Source of the DNA: Paralvinella palmiformis
Taxonomy: Eukaryota; Annelida; Polychaeta; Terebellida; Alvinellidae
NCBI GenBank assembly: GCA_025642065.1
Contig: JAODUP010000403.1
Span: 47,501-111,500 of the forward strand
DNA: 64,000 nucleotides
Direction: 5' to 3'
Shown in pieces: positions 26,640 to 40,207 of the stretch. Position 1 is the first letter of the stretch. Every line of letters begins with the position of its first letter. The notes below the pieces were generated by a model. The model worked only from the letters and a program-made list of their open reading frames with translations. It searched no databases and was not told where the DNA came from. A program made the position numbers and the translations under genes.

Positions 26640-26690
26640 TAGCTGTAATGTTGGTTATCCTGAAAATATTGTAGCATAATTCATGAAGCA
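26504..26690. mobile_element. Small inverted-repeat element (MITE-like) enclosing an AT microsatellite
   Basis: The left end AATTATTCATGAATTATGCT continues GCAGCATGTTCAGAATAACC AGCATTATA. The right end TAATGTTGGTTATCCTGAAA continues ATATTGTAGCATAATTCATG. These are approximate reverse complements of about 40 bp. A second inner copy of TATAATGTTGGTTATCCTGA precedes the (AT)n run. A relative lies at 16650-16814. Confidence 0.6.
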
Positions 26691-26691
26691 T

Positions 26692-26716
26692 TGTGTGTGT
26701 GTGTGTGTGTGTGTAT

Positions 26717-26780
<64 letters not shown>
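26692..26780. repeat. GT/AT/GA compound microsatellite
   Basis: Starts at the right edge of the MITE-like element at 26504-26690. Three consecutive dinucleotide runs. Confidence 0.96.
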
Positions 26781-26783
<3 letters not shown>

Positions 26784-27414
26784 ATACACACAAACAAACC
26801 CATTCATACAAGGCACACCATACTGCTTTTTAGATTGAATGTTTTTTTCAAACACAGTAGGTCTCTTTGAAACTAAGAAGAACACATAACAACTAACATC
26901 ACATTTTTCACCATCGGCCAACAAGACTAAACACGATTCCAATTTAAACAGTTTCCAAAGCAATACAGTGAAAGCCACAATCAAGTAATGAATGTTACGG
27001 AGCGACATCGGATGAAATCCAATAATGAACTTGATCTATTTTTTTCTGACCCATCCAAGTAATCTCGCTTAGTAAACATTTAAAATGGAACAGTCATCCT
27101 CATCTGAAATAAAACGACGATAAAAGTGAACATTACGTCAAGCTGAATGGAATGGAACTGCACTGAAAATGGTTAGAAGGCGTGAAACAAATCTATCAGA
27201 TCCTGCTCAACATCCAGGGAAATGGATGTTCTTACTGGGAAGACCAATAAAGACAATAGGCAGTGATTATTAGAAGAACAGGATCTGCAGTAGGAGGAAT
27301 CTGGATATAACATTAAAATAAAAATATCATCTCAGTATCAGCAATTAGCATCTGCCTGATTGAATGAAGTTCACTGTCTACCGAAAATGTGAATTGTTCT
27401 TGTTATACGCACGG

Positions 27415-27546
27415 TGAGCTAAATGAGCCGAGCTAGCCATCTCGCTGGCAACGTTGCCACCCTTCAGACATATTCAGGCCAGAATTTGAACCAGAGTCCT
27501 ATAGGTCGGTGGCCAACCCTGATATCGGTTAGGCCACCGAGATGCC
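27415..27546 (-). mobile_element. tRNA-like SINE variant
   Basis: The - strand head CATCTCGGTGGCCTAACCGA and B-box GGTTCAAATTCTGGCC are followed by a body ending CATTTAGCTCACCG. It resembles family 2 with a different head. Confidence 0.55.
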
Positions 27547-27764
27547 GTCATTGTCTACGAGAAGATTCTGAATGATAAAGCATTATATCATTGTTATGGT
27601 CAGTAAACACCAAAGACACACAACTCTCTGAGCGAGCGTTTTCCTATATTAAAGAAATCCTGTTAGTATCACATTGATTTTTTAGCAAAACAAACAACAG
27701 AACAATTGTCCCACAACTATATTGGCTAAGATTAAGATTGTGTTTGGTATCGGCGCTAGTAACT

Positions 27765-27868
27765 CCTCTGGTGAAACATCCCATAAACATCGGCCAGAGA
27801 GGATCCGAACCCACAACCTGAAGGTTTACAGCATAATGTTATAACCACTGTGCTATTGGAGGGCACTT
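27765..27868 (-). mobile_element. tRNA-derived SINE, family 1
   Basis: The - strand head ATAGCACAGTGGTTATAAC and B-box GGGTTCGGATCC are followed by GGGATGTTTCACC, the same order as the copy at 1139-1262. Confidence 0.7.
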
Positions 27869-30067
27869 TTATTGCAAAGGAAGTCAGTTCATTTTCTTCA
27901 CAGCTTCGACTGGATGAAATAAACAAATGGTCTGTGTAACTTTAACACCAAGAGATGAGAAAACTGACTTCATTACATATTCATCACTGAAGCAGAGACT
28001 TCATCAATTTTATCTCGCCGGTGGATGGAACACCTCGATGCATATTAGTATTACTCAGTATGCTGAGCGTAATTAGTTGAATATGCAAACACAAACAATG
28101 CATCTAACACAACGTCATATCAAACACGGACACTTCAGTGGGAGTTGGTTTTGTTTCTTCTATGAAACTCAACAAATCAAATCGAAAACAAAGTAAATAT
28201 CAGACAGTCAGAGTTGTCTTTCAGAAATATCCTTCCATTCAGGTGATCGTGAACAAATCAACCGTAGTTACTGTGAGATGGGTTCGCCAAGAAATGATCC
28301 TATTGGCTTTTAATTCACTGCTGCAAAATAATCAACATACGGACGAGAACTACTCGGATACAATACATTATAATACAATACTGGCTCTCTTTGGTACCAT
28401 ACCATTGCATCATGTTTAAACTAAACTAATATAATGTTGTTGAAAGGGTGTTTCATATGACATTGATCAGTTCATCGTAATAATGTAAACACGTTACCAA
28501 TATTTAAATAAATCTTTTATCCAGGCGAAATCACTTATTTATTCAAATTTGAAAATGTCTAACTCCTGAGTTAATCTGTTTCGAAATAATTACCAAATTT
28601 TGGCAGATCTCAGTGTGACCATACAACCTAGAAAGAAAACCTGTTTTTAATGTTTTTCGAGCTTTCGTCCACATAGAAGTTCCTATATTCTCATATATTT
28701 GAATAATAACACAAATCCATAATAGTGATAACTACTCTGGCATCTGAAGCTCTTGTTGGATAAAATGCAGTTAGATAAGTTCGATATTTCAACCTTTAAT
28801 AATGATAATAACTGCTGGCTATAGTTAATTAATCATCAAAGTTTCAAGTTACACTCATTAAACTTTCCATGGCATCATATTTCAGGGTTATGACATTACA
28901 CCATATAAATGCTTTCGATAGAAATAATGGTAAATATTTCTCCGAATTTCAGGTGTTAAAAACTGTATGACAGAAATCGTAAATTCAGAATTTTATATTG
29001 AAATACTACTAAACCTGAGAATGAAAGTCACACACACACACACACACACAAACATACACACACACATAGTGCTGCTAGTTATAGCAGCAGCAGGAGCAAA
29101 GAAGAAATAAACACTAGCTCACTGTATACTGGTTACCAGCTAACACTGCTATATTTAAACTAGCAAAAATCAGCCCTAAAGACTACTATAACGGTATAAG
29201 CATGAGTAATTCTCATTTACCCAGTTCTATAACCTCTTGCTTCGGCAAATATCATTCTGGATCAATTACATGTTTTAAGAGCTCATCTAAAATAGAAGAC
29301 ATATCACATAATATGACAACATCCCATACATCCTGTATTTAACCATGATAAAAGCCACACACCCCCCACCTCGTTTAATAATATAGGTAATTAGATTTTT
29401 TCCCATTGTTTCCCTTATGTGTAGTAAGGACTATGCTATTGATTAATGAGGCTTAGTCTCATTGTCTAAATTTATAACGCTCATTAAACGGCTCGGATTT
29501 CTGCTCGTTATCCTTGGCCGTAAATACTATCAACGAAGGGAAAAGTAGGAAATATTAAAATATTAATTATTAAAAGCGCCAAACAGATGATTATCATAGC
29601 ACCGCGCTAAGCCTGGGATGATACAGGGATCAGATCCTGTTATCTAAACCCATACTTCCCCCCGAGAGAGACCGTCTTCAGACACTGGGCTACTGCGGGG
29701 TTTTTTCATGGAGTAATATTTCACCACTTCCATTAGAACATTGGCTGCTGAATAAGCATTTGTGTTGTTTCAAGACAGTTCAGTAAACAGCACCTGAGAG
29801 ACACGAAGAAATAGTCGGGAGGCATCCGTTCATTAATAAATAAATAGGACATGACTAATGGCAAATAAATGGGTTAGTCGATAAAAATTACGGAAATATT
29901 TAATTCTAAAACATCAAAGAAAGTCTCTTATTCGGATCAAGATCTGATTCCAGATAATCTCTAACTACTGTAACTAAAAAATTGATCTAAATATAAGACT
30001 GTAGATATCAGAGCTATTAATAAACAGCTAAAATGATTGCAGAATTCCATCTTAAAATACAGCGTGG

Positions 30068-30071
<4 letters not shown>

Positions 30072-30145
<74 letters not shown>
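30072..30145. repeat. GT microsatellite
   Basis: Uninterrupted (GT)n of about 74 bp, the longest pure run in the window. Confidence 0.98.
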
Positions 30146-30147
<2 letters not shown>

Positions 30148-30378
30148 TTACTATGTCTCCATCAGAGATTCACATCTTGTTTCCATCGTATGTCAAATTG
30201 CAATAGAAATAAATACCTTATGTGTAATATCACAACTAAATCAATAACACACACACAAGCGTACCCAGAGAAGTAGAAGTGACAGCATATGGCTCAAAAC
30301 AAACGGACAACTAAGTAGATGCATACTGCTCTGTGCTGCCCCTTATTTGACTGTTTAACAGCCAATTTCTTAACAAAT

Positions 30379-30380
30379 TG

Positions 30381-30424
<44 letters not shown>

Positions 30425-30440
30425 CATCATCATCATCATT
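30379..30440. repeat. CA/AT/CAT compound microsatellite
   Basis: (CA)n, (TA)n, then five CAT units. Confidence 0.93.
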
Positions 30441-31444
30441 ACTCTTAACTTGTGAGGTAGGGACAACCCTAACTGAGATTACTCAGAATCCCACTTAAAC
30501 ATTCCTTCACAACTATTGAACAGATTGTAGCGTAACATACTCGATGCACCAACGTACAAAGTAAATGAAGTGGTTAATAGTAGCTAATATTATTTAGCAG
30601 ATGTAATAAATTCAAATAAAACTTAAGTGTTAATTAAACTGACTACATATCATAATGAAGCCAAAGAACATACACAATACACAATAGGCATAACGTTTTC
30701 AAATCAAATGAGATTCAAGTCAACAAGTGGGTGTTTTGTCCAGATGAGACATAGGAACACCCTAGAATTCGAACCACAAATAGTTAAGGCCGTAAACATA
30801 TCCGCGTCATAATGTAACCATAACCAGCAAATAGTCGGCCGAAATATTCGGCACACATGGTGGTAGGATACGAAACACTGCTGAATTAACGCCTTAGACA
30901 TTTACACATCATGAGGCAATCGTAGTTTTCACATTTTAGCCAAACGCCATTAAACCGAAGTTATCCACATCTGTTAACCTACGTAAAACGTACACCGTCA
31001 TTTGAGCAACAATAAGATTGATACTTAGGCTAAGAAGTAACACCTGCAGTCATAATGTTGGCCAGAAACTGACGATTACCAGCTCAATCTGGCCTGTAGT
31101 AATATGATGGGGTGTCGTGTGTAAAAGAATGGACAGCTGATAATTGGTTTGTTGAATCGCCAGCATCTGAACTAATTATAGATAAATCAAAATAATATGG
31201 ACCTTGCATAGAGCAAATACGATAAACTGTGATATTGTTCGTTTGTTATAGATTCAACATCTGACCGTATATTGTGCGTTGATTTATAGACTAATTAAGG
31301 TCATCGAAGTCACGTGGACCCTTCCAAAATATTAAACTACTCATCCAAACAACAGCTTGTTAAGTCTATGGCTAATACTACGTATACAAGTTAATATACC
31401 GGTATAAGTGTTAGTTGTATGTGAATAGGTTTCCATTTACTTAC

Positions 31445-31548
31445 GACAGTGAGACTACTTCTCCTCGTTCAAATTCAAAGTTTCTGGCCCGCCACCGATT
31501 CAGCATAACATAATCCGGTTTCTTGCTTTCTTCGGGATTTAAACACGG
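31445..31548 (-). CDS. IMMP2L: IMMP2L second coding exon
   Basis: The - strand exon is bounded by ttctctttcag and a GTAAGT donor, is 104 nt long, and starts in phase 0, as the preceding exon requires. It translates as PCLNPEESKKPDYVMLNRWR then ARNFEFERGEVVSLS, leaving two bases over. Human IMMP2L at the same position reads PSLNPGGSQSSDVVLLNHWK and continues RNFEVHRGDIVSL, so the match is clear. The next exon should carry the SPKNPE and IIKRV segment with the catalytic lysine. I could not find it between here and position 1, so the gene probably continues beyond the left edge, which leaves the LRRN gene inside this intron on the other strand. Confidence 0.92.
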
Positions 31549-32539
31549 CTGAAAGAGAATAAGTCTGGGATCAGTACAAGCAGGTAGATATGTTGTTCAT
31601 TTTGAGCCAATCAGACAATAGGCATGGAATATTATGGAAAGAATAAAATTATCTTTAACATATACAATGATATACTCGCGATTCAATTATAATTGTATCA
31701 CTTGTTCATCACACACAACTGAAAATGAAATCTACCACCAACAAAAATAATATTTTATAAAATAGATATGATGCACCACATCACTGGTAGCTAAATTTGA
31801 CATTATGATAATGAATATCATCACAATAACAGATATTTACAGCTTTTTGTTTGGGGGGGGACTCCAAGAATTGATGTGTTTGAAAATAATTTTGTTTATG
31901 GATGTTTATGTGTGCACTGATACATGTATGTGTTCATCTGACTGTATATCCTATAATGATAAGTGCTTCCGATGAGGAGAATGATAACTGATATATCCAT
32001 GATATATCACTAGGTTTCAATCATAAATATCACAACAATTACATTTGTTTTATTTTGGGATAAGAGAAAATACATCTGTAAATGGGCCTGAATATGGTAA
32101 AGATGGTCAGATTTAGTTTATTAATGGGTTAACCTCGTGCCTATTTTCATCACTGTGTGAAACCGCATATGGTACATTGGTCTTACTGGTTCCAGTATGA
32201 AAAGTAGTAAAGTAGAAAGAATTAATAAATGTATGATAACCGCATATTTACATGGGTTTATTTTACTAGAGATATAATTTTCATTATTTCACTGGATGTG
32301 TTTATAGTTAATTTTTAATGGAACCTTTAGATCAGATCATTAGAATCAGCCTCTACACACTCGCACATTAAACATATATTAAAAACTGATGAACAATTGG
32401 AAACCAAACAAAAGAGTATGTGCTAATTTGTTTAACTAATTCTAAGGTTCAAATCTAGTATCAGCTATCAGGATTTCTAGTTTGATCCAGGACTATGCTG
32501 GCGAGTACTAATAAACTAGTATATTTGTCTGTCTTGTTG

Positions 32540-32862
32540 TTCGGGGAGAATCCCCAGGCTGTCGCTTATTCGGCATAGCCTCTATGTTGGAGTGGTTGAG
32601 AAACTCACAGGGGAGCAGTACGGAAAGATGGAGCCGAAATACCCTGAGGGTGGTCACTGCCAGAGTGTTTTACGTCCTCGGGGTGTTTTAACGTCCCCCT
32701 TTATTTTAAATAATTCAGTGCCATTTAACGTGGTTAGCCATCCACGATGTTGTGAGCCGAGAAATTAATCTCTGGAAAGGTTTTAACATCTTGCAGAGTT
32801 CGAACCTGTGACCGTTGGCACCAAGTGCCGGGTGCTTAACCGCTAGGCCACCGGAGCTCATT
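32540..32862 (-). mobile_element. Long tRNA-headed SINE (V-SINE-like)
   Basis: The - strand head GAGCTCCGGTGGCCTAGCGG TTAAGC and B-box AGGTTCGAACTCTGC are followed by about 250 bp of body with CGTTAAATGGCACTGAATTA, GACGTTAAAACACC and CGTAAAACACTCTGGC. It lies in an IMMP2L intron. Confidence 0.7.
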
Positions 32863-33391
32863 GGTATATTTGTACTCATGAAGAGTATTTATCTCATGAT
32901 CAACCTGATTCTAGATTACTCAAGCACAATAGGAATCCTTTCTCTCAGTCAACATTACTTACAAACAATTAGAAAATAACTCCCACACCTTTCTTTGGGT
33001 AAAACAATCAACTATCAATGACTAACACTCAGCACCCATATAAATACAATAATCAGGAAATATTCAGGAAAAATTAATACAGAAAACCCATCAATCAAAT
33101 GAAAAATATTTCAACCAATTTCCCTTAAATTACCAGACTTAATTTTCTTTTAAAAAGGCAAACATATCTCAATTAAGAATCACAGTTTGATAAAGTTAAC
33201 ACTTACAGTGAACACTTTTATAAATTGAATAAGAAATTTCAATTGGTATCATGCTGCAGATCATATTAGTCTTGACTTACCAGAAACAGTGTCAAAGATT
33301 TTTTGAAAACAACTGCCAGGTTTTGGGTTCAACATAATGTGGTGCTTTGAAGAATGTCACAAAAAATACAGAGCTGTTGTTTAGCCTAGAT

Positions 33392-33546
33392 GATTATTGA
33401 TGTTTTACAGCCACTTTTGTGCACACAGTAGGCTAAATGGTGATGAGGAGAAGTCAAAGATGAAACACGCTTCAAACATCCCAATGCCGAAATTCGAACT
33501 CGGGTGGTAATGATCTGTAATGAACCACCTAGACCATGGAGGCACC
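33392..33546 (-). mobile_element. tRNA-derived SINE, family 2 (near full length)
   Basis: The - strand head is TGCCTCCATGGTCTAGGTGG with B-box GAGTTCGAATTTCGG. The body has GTTTCATCTTTGAC and CATTTAGCCTACTGTGTGCA, and the tail ends GGCTGTAAAACATCAATAAT. The same order occurs at 23438, 42925 and 44855. Confidence 0.75.
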
Positions 33547-35534
33547 ACATTGTTCAACCTAGAGGTAATTTAGTTAGATGTCCAAGATCTGGGAACAAAT
33601 CCTAGTTAGTGGGAATTTCTATCCATCCGTCTCATCTCACTTTCCCCAAACAGTTGCTCCTCAGCCATAAAACAAGGTAAAATGTGTTTGTAGTAATAAC
33701 AATCATCTAGTCTTACGTGTTAAGATAAGATGCTCAATATTTAGTTAGATATGATGAAGGAAGGGCTTTATTTGCCAAAAAAGGAAAAATAATAACAATA
33801 AGAAAATCATTCTTTAACAAGCAAGACTTAAGAGTAGATCCAGAATCTGTAACAATTAGTGCACTTCTAATCTCCTTCAGCAGTCTGTGTTCCTTAAGAA
33901 AATATATATTACAACTGTGTTTACCTTTTCTTTTTATTGAAACAAGATATTCATTTTCCTAAAAATATGATCAGATAACAGGTTATATTTGGTTAATGAT
34001 GTACCAATATTTCTACAACAGACAATATTCTAGTAGTGCATAATATCTATAAATATATTAATAATGATTAGTTATTAATCCAAGCAAAATAAAAAATAAA
34101 TCCTTTTTTACCATTTTCTATAATATTTATCTATGATCTGTGATATATGTTTAATAGCCCAAATTTCTGTGCAGTATAATTTCTTTGTTTATTATCTGTG
34201 TGTGTGCAAAAACATGGTACACTCAAATGGACTTTCACAAGTGAAGACGGCTTTTGGACAATATTTACTAGATCTAATTGAAATCTTCAAGCAAGCATTG
34301 GACAATTTAACTGGAAATATTCAAGCATATCAGTTAAATAAATGGAGTATTAGCGGTATCTGTAGTATAGGGAATGAGTGGGCTGGTAGTATGAACTAAA
34401 TTAGAAAGTTTTGTGCTCCTGGATTTGGTGCAGTTAAATAGTGTATTAAGTAGATCTACCGGTTGTGTAGAATTGATGTGTAGAATTGAGGTGTGTTTTG
34501 ATAGATATCTGTCTATACGACCATTTTTTTAATTGATCATAAAGTTCGGACAATATGTTACATTTCTTTCACATAATCACCACGCTAAAAATAGATTGGC
34601 CAATTAGCAGATGTATTCTGGAAATAAAACATGGCAACGAGTTAAATCAGTGCACTTTATTATGTGTACATGTTATCACATGAAATTAATGAAACCTGAG
34701 ATGAGAATAACACACGTCATCATATATAAAACCCACAACATCAAAGCTGTTAATGTAATCATGAAATATTCCACAAATGAGTGGTTCTCACTAAAATGTC
34801 AAATAATATAAAAGAAACTAAGATATTACTGCAGAACATGTATTTTGAATTTTAAAATAATAATATAAATATAAAAATTAGATTTTACATGTGTACAGAA
34901 AGACACTAGAAATAATATTTCATGCTTATTAAAATATATATATGTAAGAAACTCTGGTAGCTTTAAACATGCCATCAGAAATATAACAGATAGTGTTCAC
35001 AATGTTTATTTATGTACCATATTGTATGTTCAACAATATACAATTATTCCTACTTTTGTCATGAAATTATTCTATACATTCATAATGTTTGTAATGCAAT
35101 TGCAACCTATATGCAGCAGAAACCTGGGAGAAAGTATTAATGACTGAACACATAACCCAGATATAATATTTTTTGTATTTATCAATTTAATAAGTTACAA
35201 GTATGAAACAAATATAAATGTTACATAGAATATCATAAATTCAGACTCTCTGATGACAATCTACCAAATGAAGGTAGCAGACATTGTAAACCCCAAAAGT
35301 TGCAGAATTTTAGAAAGTGAACATTTTGTAAAGCTGAAATTGGAGAAGAATTTCAGGCATTAGTCAAATGTGAACAATTGCATGATTATGATGATAGCTG
35401 CATGCACAATCTGTTAATTATCCAAGTTATTGACACTGATCATTCAAAAATGCCTTAATTTCAAATGGTTACATTTTGTTTGCCCTTGCAACTATTGAAT
35501 TCTCTACTATTCACACATAAAACTTGTGTATATG

Positions 35535-37012
35535 GATATTAATAAACAAGTACACAACACACTCTATGTTTTACAAGAATCACATTCTAACTTTCCTTAT
35601 AACTTTGTCAGCACAAGTGTAACTAGTCTACATCTAACTTTACTCACGTGGAGGATCTTTTCAACATTATTATGGAATTCTGCCTCTATCACTGTACACA
35701 CTTCCTTTAAATCTTAACTGGGCACATTAAGATCACCAGTGGGAAGATATTGACACTGCTTAGCAGCAATAAACCCATGGGAAGAGTTTGTTTTATTTAA
35801 AACACCAATGAAACCCTCAGCACATTTACTGGACACCTTTTTTTTGGGTAATTTTGCAAGAAATGTATCCTGCTATGTAAATGAGGCTATTTTCTTGCTC
35901 TACTGTAATCACAGTTTGTGGCATAAAAACTATGAGAGACCTGACGGGATCAGGTATCTAGGAAGAAGAGGAAACTGATGGGTGGTAGAGGTTCATTGTG
36001 TTGGACTGAAGCAATACATTTCAAATGAAATAGAAATGTATCGACATCCTCCTGACAGTTAGACAAACCAATGGTGTACACAATATGATTGACCTTGATC
36101 TGTCAGGAGGCAATATGGAATTGTGTGTCACCAAGGTTGTCCCCGTGTCCACCCTTTTCCCCCTTCCCTGGATACACTGGCAAATCCACACGTTTTCGTA
36201 TTAATTTGGGAGCCATTCTGATAGGTAACACTGAATCGCTACGGTAAAACGAAACAATATCTTGCTGCCGTATATTGTTCTCTCAAACTTTGAAACCTGA
36301 CTTTTTAAGATTGTGGCATATATTCTTCAATAAATGTGGTGGATTATAGAAGACAATGACAAAATTATAGTTGTTCATAAAATATGGCTTGCTAACAGAT
36401 GCTCCTAGTTTTGTCACCATTGGCTGATTATTTTACTCTTGATCACATATTATAGCTTTAACAATAAGGTCACATTCACTTGCATTCTTTTATATACTCC
36501 AAAAGAAGATTTTGGAGCGAATCACGACTTGCAGTACTGCTGGTTAGAAAATAGCCAACTGGTTGCTTCTACTTACATGGTAAACTTTTTCGCCATCTCC
36601 AAAATCTTGCAACCCTTCCACCTGATCATGTTCAGGATAATAGGATACATTTTCTTTTATTGCCAGTTCATCAAAAACAACACAGCATAATTTTGACAGG
36701 TCTGCCATTACATTAACTTTAGTTTTCCAACAAAGCTGTCCAACAAAGCTGTATTAAAACCTGGATAAATCTTGAGTTTTGTTACACTTGTATGGAGTCT
36801 TTTCACTGGTGGTAACTTGACAAGGAGCTTTTATGTTTGTGGACTGAAATGCAGGATAGATAATGCAAAGGATTTATCCTGGACAGTCCAGCTTCTAGCA
36901 TAGTTACTTCACTTTGACAAGCAATGTTGAGACGACACAAAATCAAGAGCTGGACCAGACATATATTTAGCAAGTTCCTTCACCAACTGAGCTACAGACA
37001 TGTCATCCATGG
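35535..37012 (-). pseudogene. Decayed P-element (THAP9-like) transposase
   Basis: On the - strand, successive broken frames reproduce the order of P-element/THAP9 transposases. MDDMSVAQLVKELAKYMSG is followed by SWTVQDKSFALSILHFSPQT, then KLKIYPGFNTALLDSFVGKL, then the RNase H-like start CCVVFDELAIKE with YYPEHDQVEGLQDFGD (known proteins have FDE and D-VEGF-D-G). Further on come KAIICDQGQNNQPM (CDQG motif), FYNPPHLLKN (conserved DPPHLLK), APKLIRKRVDLP and SLIYIAGYISCKI. Several stops and frame changes interrupt it, so it is inactive. No N-terminal THAP zinc finger was found. It sits in an IMMP2L intron on the same strand. The family moves DNA transposons in animals. Confidence 0.82.
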
Positions 37013-37850
37013 CTATTACTTTAGAGTTGAGTGGCCTTAAGCACATTTCATTTCAACCTGGTAATTTGTACTCGTAATCTGGACGTACATGCTTTGAGTT
37101 TCTTTTTTCTGGGGATTAGATCAGTAGATGGTGACCATATTCGACCAACTGTAAATAAATGCAATAATTGCTTGTTTTCAATCTTCTATTCATTTTTGCA
37201 CTGTTTGATAGAAACTGTCAAACTTGCTGGTAATCTCTCATACCATGTCTACTGCAAGGCGGCAGAACAGCATATTTATTACACACCAAACAGCCCGCTG
37301 TCCCATCTTCCCCTTAATGATCTTTGCAGATACTAATAGATGAAATATCTTGCTGATGGCAGCACATTTGTGTCGAAGTGGGTTTCTCTGATAAAAAGAT
37401 TATTTTTCTTTGTAATTGACAATTTTTCAGCAGAAAGGCACGATATGGTCAGAGAAAACATGCTAATGAGCTAGGCTAACATACAAAATCATACTTTTAT
37501 ATGGCCATATGCTAGCAAAACGTTTGATTCATAAGTTCCATTGAAAACACTATTACTAAACTGATAGGAACATAAATCACTGAAAATGCATAACATATAC
37601 ATTATATTACATCTTATTGAGGTCATTTTAAAATATATTGTTCTATTGGTTAGTACATTTTCTGTTATATACAAAAATTGAATAAGTTTTAATTGTCCCT
37701 CAACCCTCTACTGTGTACAACATCCAGAAACCAAGATACTGATGTACTATCATTAAATAATATCTATAAACATCCTGTATCCTACATGTAAACAACAAAA
37801 CCTTTGTGTAGAAGAACTAAATTAATTTTGGAGAAAAGTAAAAGCTAAAG

Positions 37851-38870
37851 ACTGACTCTTCCAGACGATTATGATGACACCATTGGCTACCATACAACGT
37901 GCTACAAGAACGTTATGGCCCTCTCTGTTCTTCCAGAAATAGACGACGCCCGAAAAAATATGTTCTGCAGTCAGATATTGAGGCAACAACTAGTACATCT
38001 GGTATGTATGTTTTGTGGCCGTATCAAGAAGTCCAAGCAACACCATGAGAAGGAACGACTTCGTAAATGTGAAACTAGAGGCAGCCGACAGTATCTATAA
38101 TGCAACTGTAGTTGCAAATGATGTGGAAATGTTGGCTAGGATCGGTAGTGTGGATATTAATTGCAAAAGAGGTAGAGTACCATCACAGTTGCGACCGATC
38201 ATATCTGCATAAGGCTGAGAGCGTGAACACTGAAACACAGCAGAACGATTCAACAGACCATGATCATGCATTCCTCAGCTGAATGAGTATAAACAGAGCA
38301 ACAAGAAGAGTATCGTCATATGTAATGAAACACTGAGTGAGGAAACAACCACAAAGTGAGCAAACTTTGATCACAACTCCTGAAGCAGCCTTGTACTTAA
38401 GATAACCCATCAAAATCTTAAAAAGACGATAGATGTCTAAAACACATCTTCTATCATAGATGCTGAAAAGCAACATAATAGGTCTGACTCAATTATATTC
38501 AGTATTTGAGGTCCAGACTAGTACAGACCAAAGGTTTGACAATCAGCCCTCAGGTCTTCATCCTTCAAGTTAGAATTTTTCCGGTTCCTAGCTTCTGAAT
38601 GGATGAAATCTCCCTATGCAGAAATCATTTCCCATCATGAAGTATATCCTGCATTGGATGACATATGTCACAGCTGCCACTAGTGTTGTAGCCTGCATCA
38701 CAGTACCTGCATAGTCACAGATGGATGCTTGATTCTGGAAAATCAGCTGCCATCTGATATATACAGGGCTCTAAATCAGAACATGCAAACTTCTATTATA
38801 GAAGAAGCTGAAGACTTGTACTGCAGAGATGAAATAAATGATGATGGTGATTACATTTGAATCCTTGATA
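37851..38870 (+). pseudogene. Remnant of a mobile-element-associated Cys/His protein
   Basis: The + strand translation LPDDYDDTIGYHTTCYKNVM, then CMFCGRIKKSKQHHEKERLR and KCET, then (after a one-base frame change) EAADSIYNATVVANDVEMLA, carries the order GYHxxCY ... CxFCG ... KCETxEA. I associate this with multicopy, transposon-linked proteins in invertebrate genomes, with no function assigned. A further open segment at about 38726-38860 reads CLILENQLPSDIYRALNQNM and ends DINDDGDYI-like before a stop. Frameshifts and gaps break the frame. It could belong to a different element from the adjacent P-type transposase, since it is on the opposite strand. Confidence 0.45.
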
Positions 38871-40207
38871 AGATAAATATATATTTTAAGTTAGATTTCC
38901 TAACAAAAAGATATCAAATTTGGCATATGACAAAGTGCAAGACTTGTGAATGTTTATACTGTGATTAACACATATCATTGACACAATATGTTTTGTTACT
39001 ATTTTTCTTGTAAGCCAAATCAATTTACTATTCCGTCTATCATATATTCCTGTAGTATCTGTCATTTTATTAAGATGGCAGATAATTAAGTTATTGGAGA
39101 GTTAGGTCTTAGGATTGATAGACTCTGAAAATAATTTGTTAAGACATTTAATTTTAAGATCAATGTGTTCAATTATATCACTGACACTGTGTTCAAATAT
39201 ATATGTGCATCTTGTGCACAATACAAGATTACAGGGTTAATTTGAAATATGGTTACAATCTTGAATGTTTTAGACTTTGATAACTATAATCATCTAATTA
39301 TTTAAGATAATTCTACAATGCCCAACATTATGAAAATATCAATTGTAGCAAGTTATAAGGCGGTGATTGTCATAAATTTAAATTTCCCCATTTTTTCTCA
39401 CAAGTTTGATGGTACCCTACTTCAGCTTCAAATTTCTTGTCTTAGGTCTACCTCTGTGTTTGTAAGAAACGGATTTGGGGATTCCCAAGTAAATGTTTCT
39501 ATTGAATCATATCTCAGACCATTTGGCGTTTCCAACACAAATTACACTTAGATAGCTCTCAGACTAATATGTAACATCTGACCAACCCCCTCTATGTGTG
39601 TGTGCTTGTATGTGTGCATGTGTACATCTGCATAAACATCAGAAACATTTCTGAAATAATCTCCTGTACACATTTCTTATCCCAATCATTCCTTGTAAGT
39701 GGCTATTCGTAGTTTTCCTGACTGCTACCAAATGCTGCATTAGTTAGGAATATTCTCTGTTGTGCACAGTGTTATTTTCTAATATGAGGGAGAGGACATG
39801 CTCCTATTATATAATGTGCATCTATTGAAAACTATATGTTATATACAATGAAATCACCCACACTAATGTTATTCATAACAGTTGATACACTTGATACAAA
39901 ACAGAAAACACTCACAATGAAGGATCATGATGGCTAACTAGAAAAGGAAGGAAAGTACTTAGATCATGCCCTACAACTAGCTATTGGTCTTTTACATGTT
40001 AGTAAACTGATCCAGCTATAAATAATGTCTTTAAAAATCTAAATGTACACTCTATGTTAGTTAGTAGCTTCATTGTACAGCACCTTTAAATGTGTCCAAT
40101 TATTAACGATACTTTATTAAATCTACATTATTATTATTATAAGAAAGCCAAGCCTATCCTTATAATGTATATCTAATTTGGTCCAATCTCTAATTGTTTA
40201 AGCTGAC

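Larger units (their letters stand above)
23590..31440. other. Non-coding stretch between LRRN and the second IMMP2L exon
   Basis: Apart from the repeats listed, no exon was recognised. A GC- and CpG-richer block at 25550-26060 stands out against AT-rich flanks. Confidence 0.5.
31549..40207 (-). other. IMMP2L intron between first and second coding exons
   Basis: About 8.7 kb. It contains a V-SINE-like element (32540-32862), a tRNA SINE (33392-33546), a decayed P-element transposase (35535-37012) and a + strand mobile-element remnant (37851-38870). The stretches 33550-35530 and 38880-40200 are AT-rich with no gene or structure recognised. Confidence 0.85.
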
